NCBI GenBank assembly: GCA_002405515.1
Contig: DHLZ01000127.1
Location: 1-11,500 of the forward strand
DNA length: 11,500 nt
Reading direction: 5' to 3'
DNA from: Planctomycetaceae bacterium UBA4655
GTDB taxonomy: Bacteria > Planctomycetota > Planctomycetia > Pirellulales > UBA1268
Of the stretch, positions 1-7,624 are shown piece after piece. A program made the position numbers and the translations under genes. Position 1 is the stretch's first letter, and every line of letters begins with the position of its first letter. The notes under the pieces were generated by a model, which searched no databases, was not told where the DNA came from, and worked only from the letters and a program-made list of their open reading frames with translations.

Positions 1-19
1 GCGGCTGCTCCCCCGGCGG

Positions 20-52
20 CAATGCGGTCTCCTGCAAACCAATCCGGTCTCC
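20..52. repeat. Two-copy 13-nt direct repeat upstream of thyX
   Basis: The 13-mer CAATGCGGTCTCC (20-32) recurs with one mismatch as CAATCCGGTCTCC (40-52), giving a period of 20 bases, about two helical turns. It lies about 115 bases upstream of the thyX start, so it could be a protein-binding site pair, but two copies of a short motif can arise by chance. The rest of 1-165 holds no gene that I can recognise and no convincing -35/-10 pair. Confidence 0.3.
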
Positions 53-165
53 TCCAAGGAACTCTGCACAGACGCCGTATTGCAGCGGGAAATCCCTCCA
101 CGCCCTTGTCTCGGCTGGCCTCGAGGGCGATCCTGTTGGGCTCCTGACCGACTCGCGAGGGCCCC

Positions 166-1116
166 ATGTCGACCGCACCATCTCGTTCCTCGAATTCGCC
201 CGCGGACGCGGACCGCGGCTCGCTGCTCGAGTCGCTCAAGTGGCGGAAGTTTCCCGTTCTCGACGACGGGTTCGTCGCGCTCGTCGACTGCATGGGGGAC
301 GACGGGTCGGTCGTGCAGGCGGCCCGGGTGAGCTACGGCGAGGGCACGCGGAAGGTGAGCGACGACCGCCAACTCATCCGCTACCTCATGCGGCACGCCC
401 ACACGACCCCCTTCGAGATGGCGGAACTGAAGTTCGTCGTCCGCGTGCCGATGGACTGCTGGCGGCAGTGGATCCGCCACCGCACCGCGAGCGTCAACGA
501 ATACTCGACCCGCTATTCGCTCGCCATCGACGCGATGCAGTCGACGCACGACGACGGGTGGCGGCTGCAGGCCGCGACGAACCGGCAGGGATCCGAGGGG
601 AGCCTCCCCGTGCCCGCCGGCCACAAGCTCACGCAGTCGGAGACGGAACTGCAATCCTTCGCCCGGCGGGTCTACGAGGAGCGGCTCGAGGCGGGCGTCG
701 CCAGGGAGCAGGCCCGCAAGGACCTTCCGCTCTCGACCTACACCGAGGCCTACTGGAAGATCGACCTCCACAACCTGCTCCATTTCCTGGCGCTGCGGAT
801 GGACGCCCACGCCCAACTCGAGATCCGCCGCTACGCCGAGACGATCGGCCGCGAGATCGTCCGCCCGCTCTTCCCGCTCGTCTGGGAGGCGTTCCTCGAC
901 TACCGGGTCGAGGCGATGCGACTGACGCGGCTCGACCGCGAGGTGATCCAGCGGCTCGTGTCGCAGTCCGCCGCCAAGGGGTTGCCCGCCCCGCACGACG
1001 CCTTCCTCGCGGCGCAGGACCCTTCGTGGAAGCCGCTCGAGCGGTCCCGCGAGCGGGATGAATGCCTCGGCAAACTGATCGCCCTCGGACTCGTCACCCC
1101 AACGGAAACTCCATGA
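166..1116 (+). CDS. thyX: FAD-dependent thymidylate synthase ThyX
   Basis: Flavin-dependent thymidylate synthase: makes dTMP from dUMP using methylene-tetrahydrofolate as carbon donor and FADH2/NADPH as reductant, in the cytoplasm. The diagnostic ThyX signature RHRTASVNEYS (RHR-x7-S) is at residues 104-114, followed by TRYS; the flanking HTTPFEM (79-85) and the later DLHNLLHFLALRMD helix with AQLEIR are also typical of the family. At 316 residues it is longer than the common 220-250-residue ThyX; the surplus is a Ser-rich N-terminal tail (about 25 residues), an insertion after the signature and a C-terminal extension. The ATG at 166 is preceded by GAGGG with a spacing of about 5. Its stop overlaps the next gene's start (ATGA), so the two are probably translationally coupled. 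No thyA is visible nearby. Confidence 0.95.
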   Translation: MSTAPSRSSNSPADADRGSLLESLKWRKFPVLDDGFVALVDCMGDDGSVVQAARVSYGEGTRKVSDDRQLIRYLMRHAHTTPFEMAELKFVVRVPMDCWRQWIRHRTASVNEYSTRYSLAIDAMQSTHDDGWRLQAATNRQGSEGSLPVPAGHKLTQSETELQSFARRVYEERLEAGVAREQARKDLPLSTYTEAYWKIDLHNLLHFLALRMDAHAQLEIRRYAETIGREIVRPLFPLVWEAFLDYRVEAMRLTRLDREVIQRLVSQSAAKGLPAPHDAFLAAQDPSWKPLERSRERDECLGKLIALGLVTPTETP

Positions 1117-1517
1117 TGGCCGACACCGCCAAGGATCTCGTTTACCTCTCACAGAAGCTGCTCGACGCCATCGCCGCCGGCGACTGGAACGCCTACCGGC
1201 AGTTCGTGGCCGACGACATCACCTGCTTCGAACCGGAGGCCCGCGGCCAGCTCGTCGAGGGGCTTCCCTTCCACGAGTACTACTTCAACCTTCCGGCCCC
1301 CGTCGGGCAGAAGCCCCGGCCGGTCCAGAACACGATCGCGAGCCCCGTCGTAAAATTCCTCGCCCCCGACGTCGCGCTCGTCGCCTACGTCCGCCTCACG
1401 CAGACGCTCGACGACGCCGGCAAGCCGGTCACGAAGAGCTGCGAGGAGACGCGGCTCTGGAAGAAGCAGGGCAACGCCTGGAAGCACGTGCACTTCCACC
1501 GCAGCCTGCCGGGCTGA
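1113..1517 (+). CDS. CaMKII association-domain (hub)-like protein, NTF2/SnoaL fold
   Basis: A 134-residue protein consisting of one domain that resembles the association (hub) domain of eukaryotic Ca2+/calmodulin-dependent kinase II. The matching stretches, compared with the animal domain from memory, are FEPEARGQLVEGLPFH (39-54), AYVRLTQ (91-97), EETRLW (111-116) and HVHFHRS (125-131). There is no kinase domain. The fold is the NTF2/SnoaL cone, which in this family forms ring-shaped oligomers and has a pocket; the ligand or reaction here is unknown. I chose the ATG at 1113 because it forms an ATGA overlap with the thyX stop and because the family similarity begins just after it; a reading frame open to 1062 would add residues lying inside thyX. 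ATG 1116 is a possible alternative. The next gene is convergent. Confidence 0.88.
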   Translation: MMADTAKDLVYLSQKLLDAIAAGDWNAYRQFVADDITCFEPEARGQLVEGLPFHEYYFNLPAPVGQKPRPVQNTIASPVVKFLAPDVALVAYVRLTQTLDDAGKPVTKSCEETRLWKKQGNAWKHVHFHRSLPG

Positions 1518-1572
1518 GTCGGCGCGCCATCCGACCAATCGATGGTCGCGGCGGTCCATGGTGGCCCGCGGG

Positions 1573-2835
1573 TCAATCGCGGAGCACGACCTCCACCTCG
1601 TCGCCGGCCTCGTACCGCTTCCCGCCGGCTGGCAGCGAGAGGAGTCCGCCGGCCCCGGTGAGCCCAAGGAGATCCGACGAGCCGGTCCACGGAAGCGGCG
1701 CGGCCTCGAGCCCCCGCGACGACCTCGTGAGCCGGCAGGGAAGATAGACCGGCCGGTCGGCCGCCGCTTTCGTCGCGCCAGTGAGCACGGCCTTCGCCCG
1801 AGGAAGGTGCCAGGCGTCACGACCGGCTCCGGCGAGGATCCGCATCGCCGGCCGCACGAAGAGTTCGAAGCAGACGAGGCTGCTGGCGGGATTGCCGGGC
1901 AGGCCGAAGACGAGCGTCGGCGGGGAGTCCGCCCGCTCGAGCCTGCCGAACCAGACCGGCTTGCCCGGCTTGAGCCGCACCTTGTGGAAGATCTTTTCCA
2001 CGCCCGCCCGTGCGAAGATCTCCGGAACAAGGTCGAGGTCTCCCGCCGACACGCCGCCGGAGAGCACGAGAATGTCGGCCGCGAGGCCCTGCGCCACCGC
2101 GGCGCGGATCGCCTCCGGCCTGTCGGCCGCGACTCCCATCGGGATCGGCTCGCCGCCGAGGAGCTTCACCGCCGCGAAGAGCATCGGCCCGTTGGAGTTG
2201 CGGGTCTGGCCGAAGGCGGGCACCGCCTCCGGAGAAACCAGCTCGCTGCCCGTCGAGAGGATCGCGACTCGGACCTGCGGCGAGGCGACGACGTGCGTCG
2301 CGCCCGCCTCCGCCGCGAGGCCGATCTCCGCGGCGGCCAGCCGCATGCCGCAGGCGAGCACCTCCTGCCCCACGCGGAAGGCCGCGCCCTGGCGGCCGAT
2401 GTGCTGGCCGGCGCGGAACCTCGCGTCTCGCAGCCGCACCCGGCTGCCGGCATGGCCGGCCCTCGCCGGCGGCCCGGCGGAGTCGGGCGGCAGCAGGCAC
2501 TCGATCGGGATGACCGCGTCGGCACCCTTCGGCACCGGCGCCCCGGTCATGATCCGCGCGCACGAACCCCGCCGCACCTCGATGCCCGTCACGTCCCCGG
2601 CCGCGATGTCCACGACGACGTCGAGTTCGACGCCGGCTTCGCCGGCCGCGGCCACGTCGTCCCCCCGCACCGCGAAGCCGTCCATCATCGCCCGGTCCCA
2701 CGGCGGCGAATCGACGTCGGAGACGACCGGCAGGGCGAGCGTGCGGCCGACCGCCTCAGCAAGTCGCATCCGCCGCGGCGGCAGCGGCCGGGCATGCGAC
2801 TCCACGACCGCGATCGCCTCGGCAAGCTCGATCAT
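1573..2835 (-). CDS. moeA: Molybdopterin molybdenumtransferase MoeA
   Basis: Inserts molybdate into adenylated molybdopterin, the last step of molybdenum cofactor synthesis. The 420-residue length fits the family (E. coli about 411). In order: MoeA N-terminal region with WDRAMMDGFAV (46-56) and the segment RIMTGAPVPKGADAVIP (94-110); a central MPT-binding domain with LSTGSEL, NSNGPM and LSGGVSAGDLD; RLKPGKPVWFG and GLPGNPASS before the C-terminal beta-barrel MoeA_C domain. The ATG at 2835 forms an ATGA overlap with the stop of the upstream amidotransferase gene; an in-frame extension to 3237 runs antisense-like through that gene in another frame and is not used. It is the last gene of the operon, ending 55 bases from the convergent gene at 1517. 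Its link to the cobalamin genes is by position only. Confidence 0.95.
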   Translation of the reverse strand: MIELAEAIAVVESHARPLPPRRMRLAEAVGRTLALPVVSDVDSPPWDRAMMDGFAVRGDDVAAAGEAGVELDVVVDIAAGDVTGIEVRRGSCARIMTGAPVPKGADAVIPIECLLPPDSAGPPARAGHAGSRVRLRDARFRAGQHIGRQGAAFRVGQEVLACGMRLAAAEIGLAAEAGATHVVASPQVRVAILSTGSELVSPEAVPAFGQTRNSNGPMLFAAVKLLGGEPIPMGVAADRPEAIRAAVAQGLAADILVLSGGVSAGDLDLVPEIFARAGVEKIFHKVRLKPGKPVWFGRLERADSPPTLVFGLPGNPASSLVCFELFVRPAMRILAGAGRDAWHLPRAKAVLTGATKAAADRPVYLPCRLTRSSRGLEAAPLPWTGSSDLLGLTGAGGLLSLPAGGKRYEAGDEVEVVLRD

Positions 2836-3428
2836 GCGGCCACCGCGGATGTCTTCAGGAACGCCCGCAGGAGGTCGTAGCCAGCCGGCGTGAGGAAGCT
2901 CTCGGGATGGAACTGCAGGCCGTAGACCGGGAGCGTCGTATGGCGGATCGCCATGATCTCCCGCGAGCCGTCGGCCGCGGTGGACCAGGCGTCGACCTCG
3001 AAGTCCTTGGGCAGGGTCGGCGGGTCGATCACGAGGCTGTGGTAGCGGGTCGCCTCGATGGGGCTTTCGAGCCCCGCGAAGAGCCCCTTGCCGGTGTGCT
3101 CGATCCGATCGACCTTCCCGTGCATCAGCCGCTTCGCGCGGACGATTGTTCCGCCGAACACCTGCCCGATCGACTGGTGGCCGAGGCAGACGCCGAGGAT
3201 CGGCATCCGGCCGGCGAAACGCCGCACGACGTCGCACGACACGCCGGCCTGGCTCGGGGTGCAGGGGCCGGGAGAGATCACGAGGTGGCTCGGCGACTTC
3301 CGGGCGATCTCGTCGCCGGTCACGCAGTCGTTGCGGTGCACCTCGACCGGCAGGTCGGCCGCGATCTCGCCGAACCGCTGCACGAGGTTGAACGTGAACG
3401 AGTCGTAGTTGTCGATCAGGAGGAGCAT
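2832..3428 (-). CDS. trpG: Anthranilate / aminodeoxychorismate synthase component II (glutamine amidotransferase)
   Basis: Glutaminase subunit that delivers ammonia to a chorismate-using partner (TrpE for anthranilate or PabB for aminodeoxychorismate). The class I amidotransferase triad is complete: Cys81 in GVCLGHQS, His174 and Glu176 in QFHPES; the N-terminus LLLIDNYDSFTFNL and the oxyanion segment ISPGPCTP (51-58) are typical of the TrpG/PabA group. The sequence alone does not separate TrpG from PabA, and no partner gene lies in the window, so the symbol is provisional. I use ATG 3428 (198 residues), which gives the conserved family N-terminus and has GGAG about 11 bases upstream; GTG 3440 would overlap the upstream stop as GTGA and cannot be excluded. 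The stop overlaps the moeA start. Confidence 0.92.
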   Translation of the reverse strand: MLLLIDNYDSFTFNLVQRFGEIAADLPVEVHRNDCVTGDEIARKSPSHLVISPGPCTPSQAGVSCDVVRRFAGRMPILGVCLGHQSIGQVFGGTIVRAKRLMHGKVDRIEHTGKGLFAGLESPIEATRYHSLVIDPPTLPKDFEVDAWSTAADGSREIMAIRHTTLPVYGLQFHPESFLTPAGYDLLRAFLKTSAVAA

Positions 3429-3436
3429 GGAGCTTC

Positions 3437-3724
3437 TCACTCCAAAAGCGTGCTCGGATGCCCCTCGCGATCCACGAGTGGCATCACGTGCGGCTTGTAG
3501 ATCTCGTTGTAGGCGGCGGCCAGCCGGTGCTGATCGAGCGACTCCTGGGTCGCCCAGTGCTCGACGAGCGTGAACCGCCTGGGCTCCGCAGTCGAGTGGT
3601 AGACGTCGAACCGCAGGCAGCCGGGCTCGGTGCGGCTCGAACGCATGGCCGCGGCGAGATGTTCGCGGATCTTCGGCACGTCGGCCGCATCCTTCGCCGT
3701 CAAAAGCACGTTCAGACAGATCAT
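3437..3724 (-). CDS. ABM-domain (antibiotic biosynthesis monooxygenase-like, YgiN-type) protein
   Basis: A 95-residue ferredoxin-like alpha/beta-barrel protein of the ABM superfamily, which includes cofactor-free monooxygenases of quinols and polyketides as well as proteins without known activity. Family features visible are the N-terminal strand MICLNVLLTAK, the central EPGCLRFDVYHS (loop and strand), the strand FTLVEHW, and the helix after ESLDQH leading to the usual HxxxP-type end (KPHVMPLV). Start at ATG 3724 because GGAGGAGG lies 5-10 bases before it; a start at 3739 would place that ribosome-binding site inside the gene. It begins 15 bases after the preceding gene and ends just before trpG. 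Substrate unknown; in this operon an oxidative step on a flavin-, quinone- or benzimidazole-type compound is only a guess. Confidence 0.82.
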   Translation of the reverse strand: MICLNVLLTAKDAADVPKIREHLAAAMRSSRTEPGCLRFDVYHSTAEPRRFTLVEHWATQESLDQHRLAAAYNEIYKPHVMPLVDREGHPSTLLE

Positions 3725-3739
3725 GAAATCCTCCTCCAA

Positions 3740-5194
3740 TTACTCTACCAGCATGAGCCCCGCCCCGCCCTGCCCGCCGCGCGACCGGCGGGCGAGGACG
3801 CGGACGTACGGCGGGAGAAACGCCGCGCGGTGGGCGAACGATCCGGCCGCGGCGGCCGGCTCCGCGTGGTCGGGCTCGAACACGTCCTCGACCTGAAACC
3901 CGGCCCGGCAGATGCCACCCAGGATCGCCGTGAGCGAGTGGACGAATTCCTGCGTGCCCGGCTCGCGGAGCCGGCTCGGCGGCTCGGGCGGGAGGGCGAC
4001 CCCCGCGGCCTGCGGATGGAGGAGTTCGTAGCGGCCGGCCGCGTTGAGATCGCGCGACGCCTGCAGGCTCGTCGGCGACTTGTGCTGGCTGACGTACGTA
4101 CCGCCGGCACGGGTCACGCGGGCCACCTCCCGGAAAACCCGCGACACCTCCGGCAGGTAGCAGGTGCTCACCGGATGGATCACGAGATCGAAACGACCGG
4201 GGGCGAACATCGAGAGGTCGTCCATCGAGCCCTGCACGATCGCAAGATCGAGCTTCCGCTCCCGGGCGACCTGCCTATCGAGTTCGAGCATCGCCGATGA
4301 AAGATCGACCACGGTGACCCGCCCGCCCGCCGCGGCGTAGAGCGGGCCGTGCTTGCCGCCACCCGCCGCGAGGCAGAGCACCTCGAGGCCGTCGAGCCGA
4401 GCCGGGATCCAGGGCCGGCCGTCGGGGCCGCCGCCGCCGAGCCAGGCTCGCGGATCGGAAAATGCCTCGTCGGTCGCCGGACGCGCGAGAGCCGCCTCCG
4501 CCATCGCCAGCCGATCCCAGGCCGTCGCGTTGGCGGAGGCCGGGCCGCGGAGAGTGTCGGAAAGGGGCGTGATCACGACACCCGCACGTTCCCTGGCAGC
4601 CCCGCCGCTCCCGCCAGTTCCCCGTTCACGGTCCAGTGGAACTCCCCAGGCGGCAAGCGACCAGCCGGTCATCTTCCGGTGAAGTTCGGTGCGACCGAAA
4701 AAAGCGGGTTCAAACCGAAACATCGACTCCGCAGGTAGCCCGAGCAGGCGGGCCACGGCGACACGGATCGGACCGGCATGGGTCACCCAGGCAACGTCGT
4801 CGCCAGCGGCCTCTGCCGCCGCGAGGGCGCGACCGACCCGCTCGGCAAGCGTCCCGTGGCTTTCTCCTCCTGGCGGGGCCTCCACGAGATAGTTCGCCAT
4901 CCAGCGGTCGAAGCGTGGCCCCTCCTCGCGGGCCAGCGCGTCCCAGGACCGCCCCTCCCACTCGCCAAAGTCCAGCTCCCGGAGATTCGGGTCGAACTCG
5001 AGCGGGCATTCGCACACGGCGGCGATCCGGGCGGCGAGTTCCCGGCAGCGACCGAGGTCGGAGGCCACGATTCGCCGCGGCCGCGTGCCTTCCCAGACAA
5101 GCCCGGCGGGCAACGGCTCACAGGGCACGTCCGTCTGCCCATAGCACATGCCGGAACAGACCGGACGGCCGTGGCGGATCAGGAAAAGTTTCAT
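3740..5194 (-). CDS. cobC: CobC-like histidine phosphatase fused to SAM-dependent methyltransferase
   Basis: A 484-residue two-domain protein. Residues 1-185 are a histidine phosphatase of the CobC (alpha-ribazole-5'-phosphate phosphatase) type: the phosphohistidine motif LIRHGR (5-10), the acid-containing RELDFGEWEG (72-81), GGES and the second catalytic histidine in VTHAG (137-141). A Gly/Ser/Arg-rich linker (about 188-205) follows. Residues 207-470 are a class I methyltransferase: VLCLAAGGGKHGPLYAAAG (272-290) is the SAM-binding loop, TVVDLSSAML motif II, then FDLVIHPVSTCYLP (335-348). The gene starts in an ATGA overlap with cobS and sits where cobC is expected. An internal GTG at 4576 (residue 207) could also start the methyltransferase alone, but its ribosome-binding site is weak. 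The methyltransferase substrate is unknown. Confidence 0.9.
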   Translation of the reverse strand: MKLFLIRHGRPVCSGMCYGQTDVPCEPLPAGLVWEGTRPRRIVASDLGRCRELAARIAAVCECPLEFDPNLRELDFGEWEGRSWDALAREEGPRFDRWMANYLVEAPPGGESHGTLAERVGRALAAAEAAGDDVAWVTHAGPIRVAVARLLGLPAESMFRFEPAFFGRTELHRKMTGWSLAAWGVPLDRERGTGGSGGAARERAGVVITPLSDTLRGPASANATAWDRLAMAEAALARPATDEAFSDPRAWLGGGGPDGRPWIPARLDGLEVLCLAAGGGKHGPLYAAAGGRVTVVDLSSAMLELDRQVARERKLDLAIVQGSMDDLSMFAPGRFDLVIHPVSTCYLPEVSRVFREVARVTRAGGTYVSQHKSPTSLQASRDLNAAGRYELLHPQAAGVALPPEPPSRLREPGTQEFVHSLTAILGGICRAGFQVEDVFEPDHAEPAAAAGSFAHRAAFLPPYVRVLARRSRGGQGGAGLMLVE

Positions 5195-5967
5195 GACACG
5201 GGAGGGGAGCCGACCACGAAACAGAGCATCACGGCCAGCTCACTCAGCTGGTTCGTCGCTCCCAGGGCATCGCCATTGATGCCTCCCAGGGTTCGCAGGA
5301 ACCACAGTCCGCAGAGCAACGACACCACGGTGGCGACCACCATTCCCGCCACTCCACACGGCAGCCACAGCGTCAGCAGCATCGTCACCACGAGGGTTGC
5401 CGCACCGCCACTCCACGTGGGTGGACCGACAAACAGCGAACTCCGGCCACCGCCATCGCTACGGGCCGTCGGGAAGACCGCCAGCATCAGCACCGCCGAG
5501 GCTCGGGCGATGACATGCGCAAGAAAGACCGCCGCGCCGAACCGCCCGGGCTCGATCTGACCGAGGGCCGTCGCCTTCATCGCCACCAGCCAGATGAGGC
5601 CGAGACTCCCGAATGAGCCGACACGCGAGTCCTTCATGATCTCCAGCCGGCGTTGCGGCGTGAAGCCGCCCCAGATCCCGTCGCAGACATCGGCGAAGCC
5701 GTCTTCGTGGAAGCCTCCCGTGAGCACCCAGCCCGCGGCCAGCATCACGAGCACGGCGAGGCCGCGACCGAACAGCGGCTCGACCAGGTTGAAGGCCAGG
5801 ATGAGGATCACCCCGACCACCGCCCCGACGACCGGAAAGCATGGGTGGCTGCGGGCGAGCAGGTCGGCATCGTGCGGCGCATACCCGAGCGGCAGCCTCG
5901 TGAAAAAACGCAGCGACTCGAGCAGCGTTCTCCAGGCGACGAGGATGCGACCGACGAACCGCTTCAC
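5191..5967 (-). CDS. cobS: Adenosylcobinamide-GDP ribazoletransferase CobS (cobalamin synthase)
   Basis: Integral membrane enzyme that joins alpha-ribazole (or its 5'-phosphate) to adenosylcobinamide-GDP, giving adenosylcobalamin (phosphate) and GMP. The core family signature is present at residues 83-120: TGGFHEDGFADVCDG, then GGFTPQRRLEIMKDSRVGSFG. Several hydrophobic segments follow, as expected for a polytopic membrane protein, and the length of 258 residues is normal. The start is GTG at 5967, supported by GGGAGG five bases upstream and by a GTGA overlap with the cobT stop; its own stop overlaps the start of the phosphatase-methyltransferase gene. The neighbours on both sides belong to the same lower-ligand branch of cobalamin assembly. 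Confidence 0.96.
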   Translation of the reverse strand: MKRFVGRILVAWRTLLESLRFFTRLPLGYAPHDADLLARSHPCFPVVGAVVGVILILAFNLVEPLFGRGLAVLVMLAAGWVLTGGFHEDGFADVCDGIWGGFTPQRRLEIMKDSRVGSFGSLGLIWLVAMKATALGQIEPGRFGAAVFLAHVIARASAVLMLAVFPTARSDGGGRSSLFVGPPTWSGGAATLVVTMLLTLWLPCGVAGMVVATVVSLLCGLWFLRTLGGINGDALGATNQLSELAVMLCFVVGSPPVS

Positions 5968-6989
5968 GGCAGCCTCCCGCTCACGCCCGCCGCATCGAAC
6001 TCCGCCATCGAGCGGTAGAGTGCCAGTGCCAGCCGCAGGATCGGCACGGCCACGAGGCCGCCGGTGGCTTCGCCGAGTCGCAGATCGAGGTCGAGCAGCG
6101 GCCGCGCCCCGAGTGCATGCAGAACGAAACCATGTGCCGGCTCCGGCGAGCGGTGGCCGAAGACGAGATGGGGCCGCACCCGCGGATCGTGTGAGACGGC
6201 GATCAAGGCCGCCACCGAAGCGATGGCGCCGTCGACGATCGCCGTCGTCCCGCCGCCGATCAGCCCGAGATATCCACCGACCATCGCGGCGATCTCGAGC
6301 CCTCCGAACCGCTGCAAGACATCGAGCGGCCCATCTCCCGAGAACGGCAGGCGAGCAGCTGCGGCGACAACCGCCTGCTTCCGCACGAACGTGGCGTCGT
6401 CGACGCCCGTGCCCCGGCCGACGTACCGGTCGGTCGGCCCTCCGAGCAGCCGCTGCGCGAGGATCGCCGCCACCGTCGTGTTGCCGATTCCCATTTCACC
6501 GAGGATGACAACGTCGGGCCCGTCGTGCGGCTCTCCCCCGCTCTCGCCCCCGGCATGGCCGCCCCGCACGGCCGCCCGCCCGAGATCGAGGGCCAGCGCC
6601 ATTTCCCCGGCTGTCATCGCCGGCTCGACGAGCAGATCGCGGGTGCCGCGGCTGACCCGGATCGGATCGGCGACGTCATGGTCGACGCCCACGTCATAGG
6701 CCGTAAACCCGATGCCGAGTTCGCGACAGAGCACGGCGGAGGCAGCCCCGCCGGCCCGCAGGTTCGCCAGCATCTGGGCCGTCACTTCCCGCGGATAGGC
6801 CGAGACCCCATGGCGGGCGATGCCGTGATCGCCGCAAAAGACATGGCAGGCTATCGTCTCGAGCCGGGGCCGCTCCCGCTGCTGAACGGCGGCCAACTGA
6901 CAGACCACCTCCTCGAGACGGCCAAGCGCACCGGCCGGCTGGGTTTTCCGCAGCCAGCCCGCCGCGACCAGTGGGGCCACGTCGTTCAT
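5964..6989 (-). CDS. cobT: Nicotinate-nucleotide-dimethylbenzimidazole phosphoribosyltransferase CobT
   Basis: Activates the lower ligand: transfers phosphoribose from nicotinate mononucleotide to dimethylbenzimidazole, making alpha-ribazole 5'-phosphate. Visible family motifs are KTQPAGALGRLE (15-26), CGDHGIARHGVSAYP (52-66), LGEMGIGNTT (163-172), VGRGTGVDD (190-198), and the C-terminal RLGEATGG, whose Glu307 corresponds to the catalytic base known from the Salmonella enzyme. Length 341 is typical. ATG 6989 overlaps the preceding stop as ATGA and starts right before the conserved domain; the in-frame extension to 7349 lies antisense to nothing but covers the upstream gene in another frame and is rejected. 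A modest Gly/His-rich insertion (HAGGESGGEPHDGP, 145-158) sits just before the GEMGIGN motif. Confidence 0.96.
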   Translation of the reverse strand: MNDVAPLVAAGWLRKTQPAGALGRLEEVVCQLAAVQQRERPRLETIACHVFCGDHGIARHGVSAYPREVTAQMLANLRAGGAASAVLCRELGIGFTAYDVGVDHDVADPIRVSRGTRDLLVEPAMTAGEMALALDLGRAAVRGGHAGGESGGEPHDGPDVVILGEMGIGNTTVAAILAQRLLGGPTDRYVGRGTGVDDATFVRKQAVVAAAARLPFSGDGPLDVLQRFGGLEIAAMVGGYLGLIGGGTTAIVDGAIASVAALIAVSHDPRVRPHLVFGHRSPEPAHGFVLHALGARPLLDLDLRLGEATGGLVAVPILRLALALYRSMAEFDAAGVSGRLP

Positions 6990-7561
6990 GCAGGCTCCAG
7001 CACCCTCACCGGCCAAAACGGCACCGCCGGCAGGCCCGCGCGGGCCCTCTGCCAACTCAGCACCGGCATCAGAAGCAGGGTGTAGGAAAGGTCGCCGATG
7101 AGGGAGTTCCTCAGGAACATCCAGGTCGGCGGGTAGCCCGGCAGTCCGACCGTGAGCGCCTGCAGCCAGCCGGCAACGCCCGGTGGATAGTCGGGGCTGA
7201 GCAGGAAACAGACCGTGTTCGACACGAGGAAAAACGTGATCGTGCAGGCGAAGCTTCCCGACACCATCAGCAGCACCGACCTGCGGCCGGTCACCCATCG
7301 GCCCGCCAGGGCAAAGATGGTGAGGCAAAGCAGGGAGACGATTGTCCACGAGCCGATCGCCGGCTCGCCGTAGTGCACGTTGAGCACGATGTCGGAGGCC
7401 AGCAGCACGAGCACGGGCACCAGCCAGTCGTGCCGTCTTCCCAGACAGGCGGAACTGGAAAAAGCGATCGCCGTGAGCGGCATGAAATTCACCAAGGGCA
7501 TCTGCCCTACGCCGATCACCACCCGCACCGCGGCAGTCAGCATGATCGCGATGAAGAACAT
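6986..7561 (-). CDS. DUF6580-like multi-pass membrane protein (ECF S-component-like)
   Basis: A 191-residue, strongly hydrophobic protein with five or six predicted membrane segments. The N-terminal pattern, a first helix followed by NFMPLTAIAF (25-34) and a WLVPVLVLLASDIVL segment (46-60), matches my recollection of DUF6580 proteins, which look like substrate-binding S components of ECF vitamin transporters. I choose ATG 7561 over ATG 7615 because AAGGGAG lies 7-8 bases before it and because the family similarity starts at once. It lies between a small anchored protein and cobT (ATGA overlap) under a cobalamin riboswitch, which suggests transport of a corrinoid, cobalt or benzimidazole precursor; the sequence itself does not show the substrate. 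No linked ECF ATPase or T subunit is visible. Confidence 0.78.
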   Translation of the reverse strand: MFFIAIMLTAAVRVVIGVGQMPLVNFMPLTAIAFSSSACLGRRHDWLVPVLVLLASDIVLNVHYGEPAIGSWTIVSLLCLTIFALAGRWVTGRRSVLLMVSGSFACTITFFLVSNTVCFLLSPDYPPGVAGWLQALTVGLPGYPPTWMFLRNSLIGDLSYTLLLMPVLSWQRARAGLPAVPFWPVRVLEPA

Positions 7562-7624
7562 GGAAAATCTCCCTTCAAGGTGCACGGCGGCAAACGGGAT
7601 GGCCGTGAATGCCATATCGAAGAC

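Noticed and set aside
1532..1548. CGACCA/TGGTCG hairpin between the convergent genes ending at 1517 and 1573
   Set aside because: A 6-bp stem with no T run on either side is too weak to call as a terminator.
1558..2893. Plus-strand open frames of 440 and 370 codons opposite moeA
   Set aside because: Composition is low-complexity Arg/Pro/Ala and the minus strand carries a full MoeA with all family motifs.
2836..3237. N-terminal extension of moeA to 3237, with similar extensions of cobT to 7349 and of the DUF1559 gene to 8950
   Set aside because: The added residues are Arg-rich, lie over upstream genes or leader RNA in other frames, and the chosen starts have ATGA overlaps or good ribosome-binding sites.
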